This document shows positions 43,709-52,449 of a DNA stretch of 64,000 nucleotides, one piece after another (positions within the stretch are counted from its first letter, which is position 1; every line of letters begins with the position of its first letter). The stretch covers positions 1 through 64,000 of the forward strand of contig JAGHJS010000082.1 in NCBI GenBank assembly GCA_017886545.1. The letters are read 5' to 3'. Under the pieces are notes generated by a model that did not search any database, was not told the DNA's origin, and saw only the letters and a list, made by a program, of their open reading frames with translations. This DNA comes from Clostridia bacterium. GTDB lineage: Bacteria > Bacillota > Clostridia > Christensenellales > Borkfalkiaceae. Position numbers and translations under genes: made by a program.

Positions 43709-45547
43709 TTATTCATACGGCTCGATGCCTTTAACTTCGATGATGCCTTCAAAAATCTCCTTTGCCGCGGGCGCGGCGACCACGCTGCCGTAGTACGCGC
43801 CGACGGGTTCGTCCACGATGACGAGCGCAAGGTACTGCGGGTCGTCCGACGGAAAAAATCCCAAAAACGAGGAGACATATTTCCCCTGCGCGATGGAACC
43901 GTTCTCGAACTTCTGCGCCGTGCCCGTCTTGCCCGCCACTTTATACCCCTCGATGAAGGCGCGCGAACCGCTACCCTTTGCGACCACGCCTTCGAGCATC
44001 TGCGCCAGAAGGCGGGAGGTCCGTTCGCTCACCGTGCGGTTGACGAGCACGGGGGCGATCTCCTCTTCGATCTTCCCGTCCGCCGACGCGATCGAACGCA
44101 CGAGCCGCGGGCGGTAATAATACCCGCCGTTCACCGCAGACGCCGCCGCGCAGGCGAGCTGGATCGCCGTGACCGCGACCGACTGCCCGAACCCGATGCG
44201 CGCCAGATCGCACAGGCGCACCGCGCTCTCCGTAACGAGCATGCCCTGCGCCTCGCCCGAAAAATCGATCCCCGTCACCTTGCCGAACCCGAACAGTTCG
44301 AGATAGTCGTAGAACGTTTCGGTGCCGAGCGCCAGGGCAATATCCGTAAAACAGGGATTGCAGCTGTTGTTCAGAGCCTCGGCAAGCGTCTGGTTGGAAT
44401 GCTTACCGTTCGCGTGGTCGCTCCAGCAGCGGATGGTCGTGCCGTCTACCGTGCGGGTGCGGCTGCTGCTGAATACATGCTGCGGCGAAAATGCATTCGC
44501 GTTCCCTTTGAAATACTCCTCCAGGTTCGCCGCCGCCGTGACGATCTTGAACGTCGACCCCGGTTCGTAGATGTCCGAAACGAGATTGTTGCGCGAGAGA
44601 GCGTTCAACAGCTCAGGCTCATCGCGCGGCACATCGTTCAGATCATACGAGGGCGCCTCCGCCATGGCGAGGATATCGAATGTGTCGGGATCGAGCACGA
44701 CGCACTGCGCGGTCACCGGCGAATACTGTTCGTACAGCGCCAGCATCGCCGCCTCCGCCACCGCCTGGATCTCATAGTCGATCGTCAGCTCCAGACCGAG
44801 CCCGTCCGTTGCGGGAAGGTAAGTCGTTCCCCCGTCCACCTCCGCCCCGACAAGGTCGGTAAAGGACGCGATCTCGCCGTCCGTCCCCGCAAGGTAGCGG
44901 TCGTAATATTTTTCCAACCCCGTCAGCCCCGTGTTGTCCACCGAAGTAAACCCGAGCACGCGCGAAAGAAGTTCACCGTAGGGGTAAACGCGCACATTGT
45001 CCTGCGCGTAATACACCCCGGGGAGATCGTGCGCTTCCAGCTGTTCCGCGGCGGCGCGCTCAATGTGTTTTGCGACCGTCAGTTCGGAAACGCGCGAAGA
45101 TGTGATACGCTCGTACAGCGCACTTTCCTCCGCACCGAGCAGAGAAGCGAGCGTTTCCGCCGTAAGGCGGGCGTCCTCCACCGCATTCGGGCGGACAAAC
45201 ACCGAATAGGCGGTACGGTTGTCCGCCAGCACGACGCCGTTGCGGTCGGTGATCCGTCCGCGCGCCGCGACCACGGGGATCTCGCGGGTCCACTGGTCAA
45301 GCGCAAGATAGCGCAGGTGCTCCCCGTCCACCACCTGCAGATAAAAGAAACGCGCGAAAATGAGCAAAAAAAGAAAGGCTACTGCCAGAACAACGGCAAA
45401 TAACCTCTTTCGTAAAACAGTCGACGCATATTTTTTTGTTTGCCTGCCGATCTCGCTCGCCCTCCCGCTCTCATAAAAAAACCGATCCGACGCACTGCCC
45501 TTACGGGATCGTGCATCGGATCTTCTTTCGTAAATCGTTTTATGCAT
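43709..45547 (-). CDS. Class B penicillin-binding protein (FtsI/SpoVD type)
   Basis: A 612-residue septal transpeptidase. It has a basic cytoplasmic N-terminus, one membrane helix (about 47-68), a PBP dimerisation domain (about 90-240) and a transpeptidase domain with the three active-site motifs EPGSTFK, SCN (in LNNSCNP) and KTGTA. It ends soon after the transpeptidase domain, with no PASTA domains, unlike SpoVD and PBP2B of Bacillus. Position between ftsL and murE supports the divisome PBP that pairs with FtsW. The ribosome binding site is weak. Confidence 0.94.
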   Translation of the reverse strand: MHKTIYERRSDARSRKGSASDRFFYESGRASEIGRQTKKYASTVLRKRLFAVVLAVAFLFLLIFARFFYLQVVDGEHLRYLALDQWTREIPVVAARGRITDRNGVVLADNRTAYSVFVRPNAVEDARLTAETLASLLGAEESALYERITSSRVSELTVAKHIERAAAEQLEAHDLPGVYYAQDNVRVYPYGELLSRVLGFTSVDNTGLTGLEKYYDRYLAGTDGEIASFTDLVGAEVDGGTTYLPATDGLGLELTIDYEIQAVAEAAMLALYEQYSPVTAQCVVLDPDTFDILAMAEAPSYDLNDVPRDEPELLNALSRNNLVSDIYEPGSTFKIVTAAANLEEYFKGNANAFSPQHVFSSSRTRTVDGTTIRCWSDHANGKHSNQTLAEALNNSCNPCFTDIALALGTETFYDYLELFGFGKVTGIDFSGEAQGMLVTESAVRLCDLARIGFGQSVAVTAIQLACAAASAVNGGYYYRPRLVRSIASADGKIEEEIAPVLVNRTVSERTSRLLAQMLEGVVAKGSGSRAFIEGYKVAGKTGTAQKFENGSIAQGKYVSSFLGFFPSDDPQYLALVIVDEPVGAYYGSVVAAPAAKEIFEGIIEVKGIEPYE

Positions 45548-45586
45548 CCGGCAGCCTTACGGCTGCGTCGGCTCCATCGTCCTTTT

Positions 45587-46375
45587 TCAGTCAGGCATAT
45601 ACATCCCGAGTTCGTTCTCCGCACGGTCGATGATCGTAGCGGAATCGGTGTAATAGTCGATCTCGTCCTCAATGCTCTGCTGCACGTCCATCGCATTCCG
45701 CAGCTCTGCCTCGCGCATGGCGACTTCGCCGTCCAGCGTATTGAGCACGCTCGTGTTCACGATGATGAGCGCAAGGATCACGACCACGACGATCGAATAG
45801 ATCATGATCATCAGTTTGCTGCGCGCGCTGAGCGCGGTGCGCGGCTTCTTCTCTTCGACCGCCGTCACGCGCTGCTCTTCGCGATAAAGATTGTCGCGGT
45901 ACTGCGTCGTCGTTTCGGTGGGCATGAGATCCGCGTTCATCGCGTCTTCTGCATACCCCTGCTGTTCCTCGTAGTACGGGACTTCCTGCTCATATTCGCG
46001 AACGGGAGCCGCCTGTTCAAAGTTCACCGTCCTCGTATTGATGGGAGAATCGGCGCGGAAAACATCGGCGACGCGGCGCTGTTCATAAGCGGGCGCCTCC
46101 TGACGGACCGGCTCCGCAAAGACGGGCGCCTGCGCGACAGGCGCTTCGTACGAACGTGCCGCAGGCGCTTCGTATACGGGCGCGGCGATCTCTTCCGCCT
46201 TATTCAGATCGGGATTGATCAGCCTCTGATAGTTTTCGGAAATACGCGCATTGAACGCAAGAGCCTTCTGCTCTTCCGTCATATCCTTCTGTTCAACGCC
46301 GCCCTGGATCCTGCCGTAAGCCTTCAGGGAGCTTTCCTCTCTTGTTCTGTTCAAAACCGCGGGTGCCGTTGCCAT
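45587..46375 (-). CDS. ftsL: FtsL-like septum protein with long cytoplasmic tail
   Basis: A 262-residue protein with one membrane helix near its end (about 188-208) and a short periplasmic-side coiled coil (210-262, with heptad-like LDGEVAMREAELRNAM). That is the FtsL/DivIC architecture and the position after rsmH is the ftsL slot. The 187-residue N-terminal part is unusual: FtsL normally has a few dozen residues there. It is acidic and rich in Ala, Pro, Glu and Tyr, with repeated YEAPVAQAP-like stretches, so probably disordered. The name is inferred from layout and synteny. Confidence 0.75.
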   Translation of the reverse strand: MATAPAVLNRTREESSLKAYGRIQGGVEQKDMTEEQKALAFNARISENYQRLINPDLNKAEEIAAPVYEAPAARSYEAPVAQAPVFAEPVRQEAPAYEQRRVADVFRADSPINTRTVNFEQAAPVREYEQEVPYYEEQQGYAEDAMNADLMPTETTTQYRDNLYREEQRVTAVEEKKPRTALSARSKLMIMIYSIVVVVILALIIVNTSVLNTLDGEVAMREAELRNAMDVQQSIEDEIDYYTDSATIIDRAENELGMYMPD

Positions 46376-46387
46376 TGTACGTTCTCC

Positions 46388-47335
46388 TTAACTATATTCT
46401 CCGATCCGTTCTGCTATGCGCAGTTTTGCGCTTTTTGAGCGCGGGTTTTCTCTCAGTTCTTCTTCCCCCGCCGTAACGGGCTTTTTGGTCAATATTTCTA
46501 TTTCCTTTTTCTTGCCGCACACACATACAGGCAAGCTTTTGTCACAGGTGCAGCCTTCCGCCAGCTCGCGGAACACGTTTTTCACGATCCTGTCTTCCAG
46601 CGAATGGAACGTCAGAACGCAGATCCTTCCGCCCTTGTTCAGCCGCAGCGCAAGCCCCTTCACCGCTTCCGCAAGCCCTTCCAGCTCGCCGTTCACTTCG
46701 ATGCGGATCGCCTGGAAGGTTTTGCGGGCGCACGGCCCGTTCTGCCTGAATTTTGCAGGGATGCTGTTCTCAACGATCTGTGCAAGTTCCCCCGTCCGTT
46801 CGATGCGGCCTTTCCGTCTCCGCTCTGCGATCGCCCCGGCAATGCGTTTAGCGAAACGTTCTTCTCCGTATTCCCGCAACAGCTTTTCCAGCCGCTCTGC
46901 ACTGTATCCGTTCACAACGTCCGCCGCCGTAAGACCGTTTCGCGCATCCATGCGCATGTCCAGCGGCGCGTCCTTCAGATAGCTGAACCCGCGCGAAGCC
47001 TCGTCCAGCTGAAAGCTCGAAACACCGAAGTCCAGCATCACGCCGTCAAGGCCGCCGACGCCGGCTTCTTCCAGCACGTCTTCAAACTGTTTGAAGTTGC
47101 TTTTAAAAATGCGGAACCTTCCCGCAAACTCCGACAGCCTGTCCGACGCCGCCGCGATCGCACAATCGTCTAAATCCGTCGCGATCAGCTGCCCGTCGGG
47201 AGCGCTTCGTTTCAATATTTCATAGGAGTGCCCGCCGCCGCCGACCGTTCCGTCAAAGTAAACGCCGCCGCGTTCGGGCGCAAGCCCCTGCATGCACTCT
47301 TCGAGGAGAACGGGGCGATGTGAAAACCGGATCAT
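46388..47335 (-). CDS. rsmH: 16S rRNA m4C1402 methyltransferase RsmH
   Basis: A 315-residue SAM-dependent methyltransferase acting on C1402 of 16S rRNA. It opens with the family motif HRPVLLEECM, then the SAM site YFDGTVGGGGHS and later MLDFGVSSFQLDEASRGFSY and LTFHSLEDRIVK. It overlaps the mraZ stop by 4 nt (ATGA) and is followed 12 nt later by the ftsL-like gene. Confidence 0.97.
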   Translation of the reverse strand: MIRFSHRPVLLEECMQGLAPERGGVYFDGTVGGGGHSYEILKRSAPDGQLIATDLDDCAIAAASDRLSEFAGRFRIFKSNFKQFEDVLEEAGVGGLDGVMLDFGVSSFQLDEASRGFSYLKDAPLDMRMDARNGLTAADVVNGYSAERLEKLLREYGEERFAKRIAGAIAERRRKGRIERTGELAQIVENSIPAKFRQNGPCARKTFQAIRIEVNGELEGLAEAVKGLALRLNKGGRICVLTFHSLEDRIVKNVFRELAEGCTCDKSLPVCVCGKKKEIEILTKKPVTAGEEELRENPRSKSAKLRIAERIGEYS

Positions 47336-47769
47336 TCGCCCTTCCCGATCGCATTGAGCCTTGCAAAGACATCCGCCATATTCACGCCTTTGGTGCGTTC
47401 CGCAAACCTTTCCGCCGCTTCGATGCGGAGATACGCTGCGGCGCCCGTGATCACGATATCCTTATCGATCTGCGCGTATTCTTTCAGCTCCGACGGGATC
47501 ACGATCCTGCCCTGGTTGTCCTCTGTAACGTCATACACCATACCGGTGAAAGCCGCGATCGCCTCCTGCTTTTCCGCGTCGAAGAAAGACGCTTCACCGA
47601 ACCCGTCAAGGATCTTGCGGTATTCGTTCTGCGGAAGCACGTAAATGCAGTTTCCCGGCGCAAAAGCGAGCTTGTAATCCGCCCCGAGTTCTGCTTTGAA
47701 CTTCGCGGGGATGCGTATTCTGTTTTTGTCGTCCAACCGGTTGTTGAACCTTCCGTTGAAAGAATACAT
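47332..47769 (-). CDS. mraZ: Transcriptional regulator MraZ
   Basis: A 145-residue AbrB-fold DNA-binding protein, the first gene of the dcw cluster. Both MraZ half-domains are visible: LDDKNRIRIPAKFKAEL near residue 14 and DNQGRIVIPSELKEYA near residue 86, each with the D-x3-R motif. MraZ binds repeats upstream of its own promoter, and three GTGG repeats spaced exactly 10 bp lie at the promoter here. It is co-translated with rsmH. Confidence 0.96.
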   Translation of the reverse strand: MYSFNGRFNNRLDDKNRIRIPAKFKAELGADYKLAFAPGNCIYVLPQNEYRKILDGFGEASFFDAEKQEAIAAFTGMVYDVTEDNQGRIVIPSELKEYAQIDKDIVITGAAAYLRIEAAERFAERTKGVNMADVFARLNAIGKGE

Positions 47770-47799
47770 TGCTCCTCTTCCGCCCCTTTTGTGCTTCTT

Positions 47800-47832
47800 A
47801 TTATATCACCACTTTTGACCACTGTCAACCAC
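47800..47832 (-). promoter_or_regulatory. dcw cluster promoter with three MraZ-type GTGG boxes
   Basis: TTGACA (47823-47828), 17-nt spacer, TATAAT (47800-47805). On the same strand GTGG occurs at 47829-47832, 47819-47822 and 47809-47812, an exact 10-bp spacing that places the boxes on one DNA face across the -35 and spacer. This matches the repeated MraZ operator described in other bacteria, implying repression when MraZ binds. Confidence 0.82.
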
Positions 47833-47912
47833 CTACGGCAAATTTTTGGGTTTATTTTTAATATTTTTGCTCCTTTTTTGCTGATTTTTAAAAATATAAA
47901 CATTTGTTTGTT

Positions 47913-48650
47913 TTATTTTTGCGCAAAATAAAACGTTTTATTGGCATTTTTTGCCTTTCCGATGAAAAAAACACAATTTTTTGTCTCTTTTTTCGATTTT
48001 TCCGAACGTATGTTCAGTATTTCGGAAAGGTGGTCAGCCGTCCCTGAATTTCCGTCAAAAACAGGGCAGCCCAGCGCCTTTGCGATGCGCTCCTTCACAA
48101 AAACATAATGGGTGCATCCGAGCACCGCCGCCGCGTATTTCCCTCGCGGGACGGTCCGCAGAAACCCCTCCACGTCAACCGCCGAAAGTTCCGCCATATG
48201 GCGCTCTATCTCACCCGCAAGCGTCGGCAGGCAAAGCGGCGTAATATTCCCGCCCGTTTTTTCCGACAGACTTTTTACCCGCGCGCTTTCAAGCGTGGCG
48301 CGCGTTGCGAGCAAAAGCACCTCGCCCCCGCCCGCGGCGGCAACCGCGGGCCGCACGGCCGGCTCCATCCCGACGATCGGGAACGGAAAAGCCTCCCGCA
48401 GCTTTTCGACGCACACCGCCGTCACCGTGTTGCATGCCACGACGGCCGCTTTCAGCGGGTAGCGGGCAAGGAAGGAAAATGCCGAAAAAGCGAGCCTCTC
48501 GATCTCCTCCGGCGCGCGGTTCCCGTATGGCGCGTTGGCATTGTCCCCGAAATATCCGAAGCGCTCCCCCGGGCAGCGCCGCACGCAGGCACGCAGCACC
48601 GTCAGCCCTCCGACGCCGCTGTCAAAAATCGCAGTGAATGGCTTCAACAC
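47913..48650 (-). CDS. murI: Glutamate racemase MurI
   Basis: A 245-residue racemase supplying D-Glu to MurD. It opens with IFDSGVGGLTVLR, has the first catalytic Cys in VACNTVTAV and the second in LGCTHYVFV, and GDNANAPYG near residue 36. The C-terminal 30 residues are Lys/Asn/Phe-rich and in AT-rich DNA. Start is GTG at 48650 or TTG at 48647; a GGGAGGGAGG site fits either. The flanking stretch down to mraZ (47833-47912) is AT-rich and shows no clear terminator. Confidence 0.93.
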   Translation of the reverse strand: MLKPFTAIFDSGVGGLTVLRACVRRCPGERFGYFGDNANAPYGNRAPEEIERLAFSAFSFLARYPLKAAVVACNTVTAVCVEKLREAFPFPIVGMEPAVRPAVAAAGGGEVLLLATRATLESARVKSLSEKTGGNITPLCLPTLAGEIERHMAELSAVDVEGFLRTVPRGKYAAAVLGCTHYVFVKERIAKALGCPVFDGNSGTADHLSEILNIRSEKSKKETKNCVFFIGKAKNANKTFYFAQK

Positions 48651-48727
48651 GCCTCCCTCCCGATCCTTTTTCTCACAAATATATGGAACGAAGGCGCAAC
48701 AAATTCCTTTTTTTGCATAAAAAACAG

Positions 48728-48756
48728 TTTACAAGCAAAATTTTTTATGCTAAAAT
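48728..48756 (+). promoter_or_regulatory. Sigma-A promoter of rpsT
   Basis: TTTACA (48728-48733), 17-nt spacer, TAAAAT (48751-48756). Confidence 0.75.
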
Positions 48757-48797
48757 AGCGAAGTATCAAATTTACGTAACCCGTAAGGAGAAATAAG

Positions 48798-49181
48798 GTG
48801 CCTAACATCAAATCAGCGAAAAAGCGTGTTGCAGTGACCGAAAAGAAGAATACGCAGAACAAAATGATCAAATCCGCCGTCAAGACGGCGATCCGCAAAT
48901 TTAATGCGGCAGTAGAAGCCGGCGATTTCGCGACGGCGGAAAAACTTTTGCCCGAAACCGCTTCCGTGATCGATTCCGCAGCGGCAAAAGGGATCCTTCA
49001 CAAAAACAATGCGGCAAATAAAAAGTCTGCTCTGGCAAAGCGCCTGAACGCGGCGAAGGCGGCGCAGCCCGCCGTTTCCGCTCCCGCGAAAGCTGTTGCG
49101 GAAGCCCCCGCCGCAGCCGAGGAAGCCCCTGCCGAAAAGCCCAAAAAGTCTCGTAAAAAGAAGGACGAAGCCGCAGAGTAA
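48798..49181 (+). CDS. rpsT: Ribosomal protein S20 with C-terminal extension
   Basis: A 127-residue S20, a primary 16S rRNA binder of the small subunit. Residues 1 to about 88 are the normal protein ([40 protein letters not shown]). Residues 90-127 are an added low-complexity tail of Ala, Glu, Pro and Lys ending in [14 protein letters not shown]. Typical S20 has 83-90 residues. The start is GTG with AAGGAG upstream. It is monocistronic on the plus strand with its own promoter and terminator. Confidence 0.94.
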   Translation: MPNIKSAKKRVAVTEKKNTQNKMIKSAVKTAIRKFNAAVEAGDFATAEKLLPETASVIDSAAAKGILHKNNAANKKSALAKRLNAAKAAQPAVSAPAKAVAEAPAAAEEAPAEKPKKSRKKKDEAAE

Positions 49182-49242
49182 TCCGCAGCCCCTTCCCCTT
49201 TCCTTATTGTAATAAAACAGAAGCGGTTCATTTTACCGCATG

Positions 49243-49276
49243 CAAAAAGCGTCGGGTCATCCCCGACGCTTTTTTG
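49243..49276. terminator. Bidirectional intrinsic terminator
   Basis: AAAAAGCGTCGGG / CCCGACGCTTTTTT stem with TCAT loop, between convergent rpsT and mgtA. Confidence 0.9.
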
Positions 49277-49325
49277 CGTTCCCGAAAACTGCTTGTGCAG
49301 AACTGACGGTCACCCCTCTTTCCGG

Positions 49326-52037
49326 TCACAAAAGGCTTCCGTTCCTTTTCCGGTACAGCCTTTTTATGAAGGTCGTCAAAAGCATATATCCCGCCAGGAC
49401 GGCAAAGAGCGCCGCATAATACAGCAGCGGCAGCGGGCAAAGCCCTATCGCCGCCCCGATCGGCGTATACGGCATTGCGGCAAGCGCCGCAATGCCCCCG
49501 ACCGAAAACGCGATCAGCAGCGCAGAAGGTCTGTCCCCGCAAAAAGGCAACCGTTCGCCGCGCAGCATATGCACGACGAGCATTTGCGTGACTGCCGACT
49601 CTACGAACCAACCCGCCTGAAAGAGAGCGACAAAACGGTTCTGCACGGAAGGGTCCGCGATCGCATGGAACGGCGCGCCGCATACGGACGGACAGATCCA
49701 AAAGTACAGCATCAGATATGTGGCTATGTCAAACAACGAGCTGATCGGCCCGAAACACAGCATAAATTTTGTGATCGACCGCGCATCCCAGACCGCCGGT
49801 TTTGCCAACAGTTTTTTGTCAACGCTGTCCCACGGCATTGCCGTACAGGAAATATCATAGACGAGATTCAGCAAAATGAGCTGTACGGAAAGCATGGGGA
49901 GAAACGGAAGGAACGCGCTCGCCGCCAAAACCGAAAGCATATTGCCGAAATTGGAAGACGCCGTGATCTTGATATATTTTATCATGTTCACATACGTCTT
50001 TCTGCCCTCCGCCACGCCGTCTGCAACGACTGTCAGATCCTTTTTCAGCAATATGACCCCGGCAGATTCCTTGGCAATATCCACCGCCGTATCCACAGAG
50101 ATCCCGACATCTGCCGCCCGCATGGCGGGAGCGTCGTTGATGCCGTCCCCCATAAATCCGACCGTATGCCCTTTCGCACGCAGAACGCGCACGACGCGCT
50201 CCTTTTGCGTCGGCGAAAGTTTGGCAAAAACAGTCGCCCTCTCCGCCGCTTCCGCGAGCGTTTCGTCGTTCATCTCCTCCAAATCGGCGCCGAGCAGGAT
50301 ACTGCCGCCGTCCAGCCCGACTTTCCCGCAGACGCAGGCCGTGACTTTTTCATTATCGCCCGTCAGCACCTTGACGGCGACCCCGCTCTCCTTCAGACGT
50401 TTCAGCGCTTCCGCCGCCGAGGCTTTGGGCGGATCCAGAAACGCCAGGTACCCGATGAGCACCATCTCCGCTTCATCCGCCGCCGAACATTCTTCCAAAG
50501 GGGCGTTTTTCTGCGCCACGCAGAGCACGCGCATACCGCTCCTGTTCAGAGAATCCGAGCGGTCGCGCACTTGCTTTTTAAGCGCCTCCGAAAGCGGCAG
50601 AACGCTCCCGTGAAGCTCCGCATGCGTACAGACGGCGAGCATCTCCTCAACAGCCCCCTTTGTGATCAGCTGCTTTTTTCCGCCGGCGTCCTCAACGACA
50701 ACGCTCATCCTGCGCCGCTCGAAATCAAACGGGATCTCGTCCGTTTTACGGTAGGAAGACAGCACCGCCGCATCGATCTCTCCCGTTTTCACAAGCTCGT
50801 CCGTGCGCTCGATCACGGCGATGTCCATCAGATTTTTCAGTCCCGTCTGATAATTGCTGTTCAGGAAAGCATGACGGAGAACTCTCGCATCCGGCTCTCC
50901 CGCAACATTCAGATGATATTCAAGGACCACTTTATCCTGCGTCAGCGTGCCCGTCTTATCCGTGCAAAGGATATCCATCGCGCCGAGATTCTGGATCGCA
51001 TTCAGGTCTTTGACAATGACGTTTCTGCGCGAAAGCGCCACGGCGCCTTTTGCAAGGCAAGCCGTAACGATCATCGGCAGCATTTCGGGCGTCAGCCCGA
51101 CCGCCACGCTGACGGCAAACAGCGCCGCGCTCAGCCAGTCTCCTTTCGTAAACCCGTTCAGCAGCAGCACCAACGGAACCATAACGAGCATAAAACGGAT
51201 CAGCAGATGCGATACGGAAGTTACACCCTTTTCAAACGCCGTCTTTTCCGGACGGACGTTCAGCGCCTTCGCCGTCTGCCCGAGAAAGGTATCTGCGCCC
51301 ACGGCAACGACGATGCCTGTTCCGCTTCCGCTGACAACGTTTGTCCCCAAAAAGGCAAGACAAGCCGCCGCCAAAGGCGCCGTCTCCCCGCTCACCCGTT
51401 CCGCCGTCTTTTCGACCGGCGCACTTTCTCCCGTGAGCGCGGACTGCGCTACAAACAGATCTTTCGCGGCGAGGATACGCAGATCGGCGGGGATCATATC
51501 GCCGGCAGACAGATACACGATATCCCCCGCAACGAGCTCCGACACGGGGATCTCCCCGCGCCCGACGCCTGCGCGGCAGACGCAGGCCGTCGTTGTGATC
51601 AGCGAAGAAAGTTTTTCCGCCGCGTTGCCGCTGCGCGTTTCCTGCACAAAGCGCAGGATCCCCGACACGGCGACCATGACGGCGATGACGGCGACCGTCA
51701 CATAATTCCGCTCTCCCGCCGCCGCAAAGACGATGTCCGTAAAAACGGACACAAGAGCCAGCGCAAAGAGGATCGCCGTGAACGGATTGACGAACGCACC
51801 CGCCAACCGCCGCAGGACGCCTTTCCTTTTGGCGGAAGGGAGCACGTTGCTTCCGAACCGTTCGCGATTTGCCGCCGCCGCGGCATCGCTCAGCCCCTCT
51901 TTACCCGTTCCGTAAAACGCGCGCAGCTCCGCTTCCGTATGCGTGAGAGCATAGCGGAGCCTTTCCTTTGCGCTTTCAGCGCGCAGCACCGAATCCGAGA
52001 GCCTGACAAGCTCCCGCCGTTTCAAATTTTTAGCCAT
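49326..52037 (-). CDS. mgtA: Magnesium-importing P-type ATPase MgtA
   Basis: A 903-residue P3B-type ATPase of the MgtA/MgtB group. It has the TGES-type actuator motif (ALTGESAPVEK), the phosphorylation motif CTDKTGTLT, nucleotide-domain LTGDNEKV and the hinge MGDGINDAPAMRAADVGISV. About ten membrane helices are spread as in the family, including PEMLPMIV in helix 4. The ATG at 52037 is chosen because AAGGAGGT lies 8 nt upstream. The specificity for Mg2+ is supported by the M-box riboswitch in its leader. Nothing else is in its transcript except the leader ORF at 52085-52168. Confidence 0.95.
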   Translation of the reverse strand: MAKNLKRRELVRLSDSVLRAESAKERLRYALTHTEAELRAFYGTGKEGLSDAAAAANRERFGSNVLPSAKRKGVLRRLAGAFVNPFTAILFALALVSVFTDIVFAAAGERNYVTVAVIAVMVAVSGILRFVQETRSGNAAEKLSSLITTTACVCRAGVGRGEIPVSELVAGDIVYLSAGDMIPADLRILAAKDLFVAQSALTGESAPVEKTAERVSGETAPLAAACLAFLGTNVVSGSGTGIVVAVGADTFLGQTAKALNVRPEKTAFEKGVTSVSHLLIRFMLVMVPLVLLLNGFTKGDWLSAALFAVSVAVGLTPEMLPMIVTACLAKGAVALSRRNVIVKDLNAIQNLGAMDILCTDKTGTLTQDKVVLEYHLNVAGEPDARVLRHAFLNSNYQTGLKNLMDIAVIERTDELVKTGEIDAAVLSSYRKTDEIPFDFERRRMSVVVEDAGGKKQLITKGAVEEMLAVCTHAELHGSVLPLSEALKKQVRDRSDSLNRSGMRVLCVAQKNAPLEECSAADEAEMVLIGYLAFLDPPKASAAEALKRLKESGVAVKVLTGDNEKVTACVCGKVGLDGGSILLGADLEEMNDETLAEAAERATVFAKLSPTQKERVVRVLRAKGHTVGFMGDGINDAPAMRAADVGISVDTAVDIAKESAGVILLKKDLTVVADGVAEGRKTYVNMIKYIKITASSNFGNMLSVLAASAFLPFLPMLSVQLILLNLVYDISCTAMPWDSVDKKLLAKPAVWDARSITKFMLCFGPISSLFDIATYLMLYFWICPSVCGAPFHAIADPSVQNRFVALFQAGWFVESAVTQMLVVHMLRGERLPFCGDRPSALLIAFSVGGIAALAAMPYTPIGAAIGLCPLPLLYYAALFAVLAGYMLLTTFIKRLYRKRNGSLL

Positions 52038-52084
52038 GATACTACCTCCTTCGATCCGGGACCGGAGGGGTAGCCGAAGTAACT

Positions 52085-52168
52085 CTACAGGAAGCACGAA
52101 ACGGACAAAGCGAGCCGAATCGCGCGATTTATGTCATGCATAGTACTTCGACTGCCGCCTATATCCAT
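52085..52168 (-). CDS. Leader ORF between the M-box terminator and mgtA
   Basis: A 27-codon ORF with ATG at 52166-52168 and GGAGG 9 nt upstream, as good a site as that of mgtA itself. It reads MDIGGSRSTMHDINRA and then a hydrophobic end (ALSVSCFL), stopping 47 nt before the mgtA start. It lies downstream of the M-box terminator, so it is made only on read-through transcripts. A leader peptide (mgtL) controls mgtA in enterobacteria, but this one lacks the proline codons used there. A role is inferred, not shown. Confidence 0.45.
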   Translation of the reverse strand: MDIGGSRSTMHDINRAIRLALSVSCFL

Positions 52169-52212
52169 CTCAAATTACCTCCGTATTTATTTCGTTCAAC
52201 CAGAACGAGGGA

Positions 52213-52247
52213 CAAAAGAACCCCGTGCGCCCAACGGCGCACGGTGT
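52213..52247 (-). terminator. M-box-controlled intrinsic terminator
   Basis: CCGTGCGCC / GGCGCACGG stem followed by GGTTCTTTTG. Its 5' arm begins ACACCGT (52241-52247), the exact complement of ACGGTGT (52286-52292) in the aptamer's 3' part, giving a clear antiterminator. Confidence 0.78.
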
Positions 52248-52264
52248 TCGTATTTCTGCCGCAA

Positions 52265-52430
52265 TACAAACTTCCACTGCCTGTGACACCGTTTGAGCTT
52301 TGACTTTGCAGGGCGATGAAGCTGCATTATGCCGCGCCTTGGTTTCGACGCGGCCTGTTCAAACCAGCGCGCGATGTCTCCATCGCTTTGCGGCAACAGC
52401 CCGTATCCCTGTAGTAGCCTTACTTACCGG
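52265..52430 (-). promoter_or_regulatory. M-box (ykoK) magnesium riboswitch
   Basis: The minus strand carries the conserved M-box blocks in order: AGTAAGGCTACTACAGGGAT near the 5' end, GGGCTGTTGCCGCAAAG, then AATGCAGCTTCATCGCCCTG and AAAGTCAAAGCTC. These match the ykoK leader that senses Mg2+ upstream of Mg transporters. High Mg2+ should stabilise the aptamer and free the terminator at 52213-52247, shutting off mgtA; low Mg2+ favours the ACGGTGT/ACACCGT antiterminator. Boundaries are approximate. Confidence 0.9.
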
Positions 52431-52449
52431 ATATTCTTTTACCTCTTTC

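Noticed and set aside
49293..52073. 926-codon plus-strand ORF
   Set aside because: Antisense shadow of mgtA; the translated sequence is Arg/His/Gln-rich without any recognisable domain.
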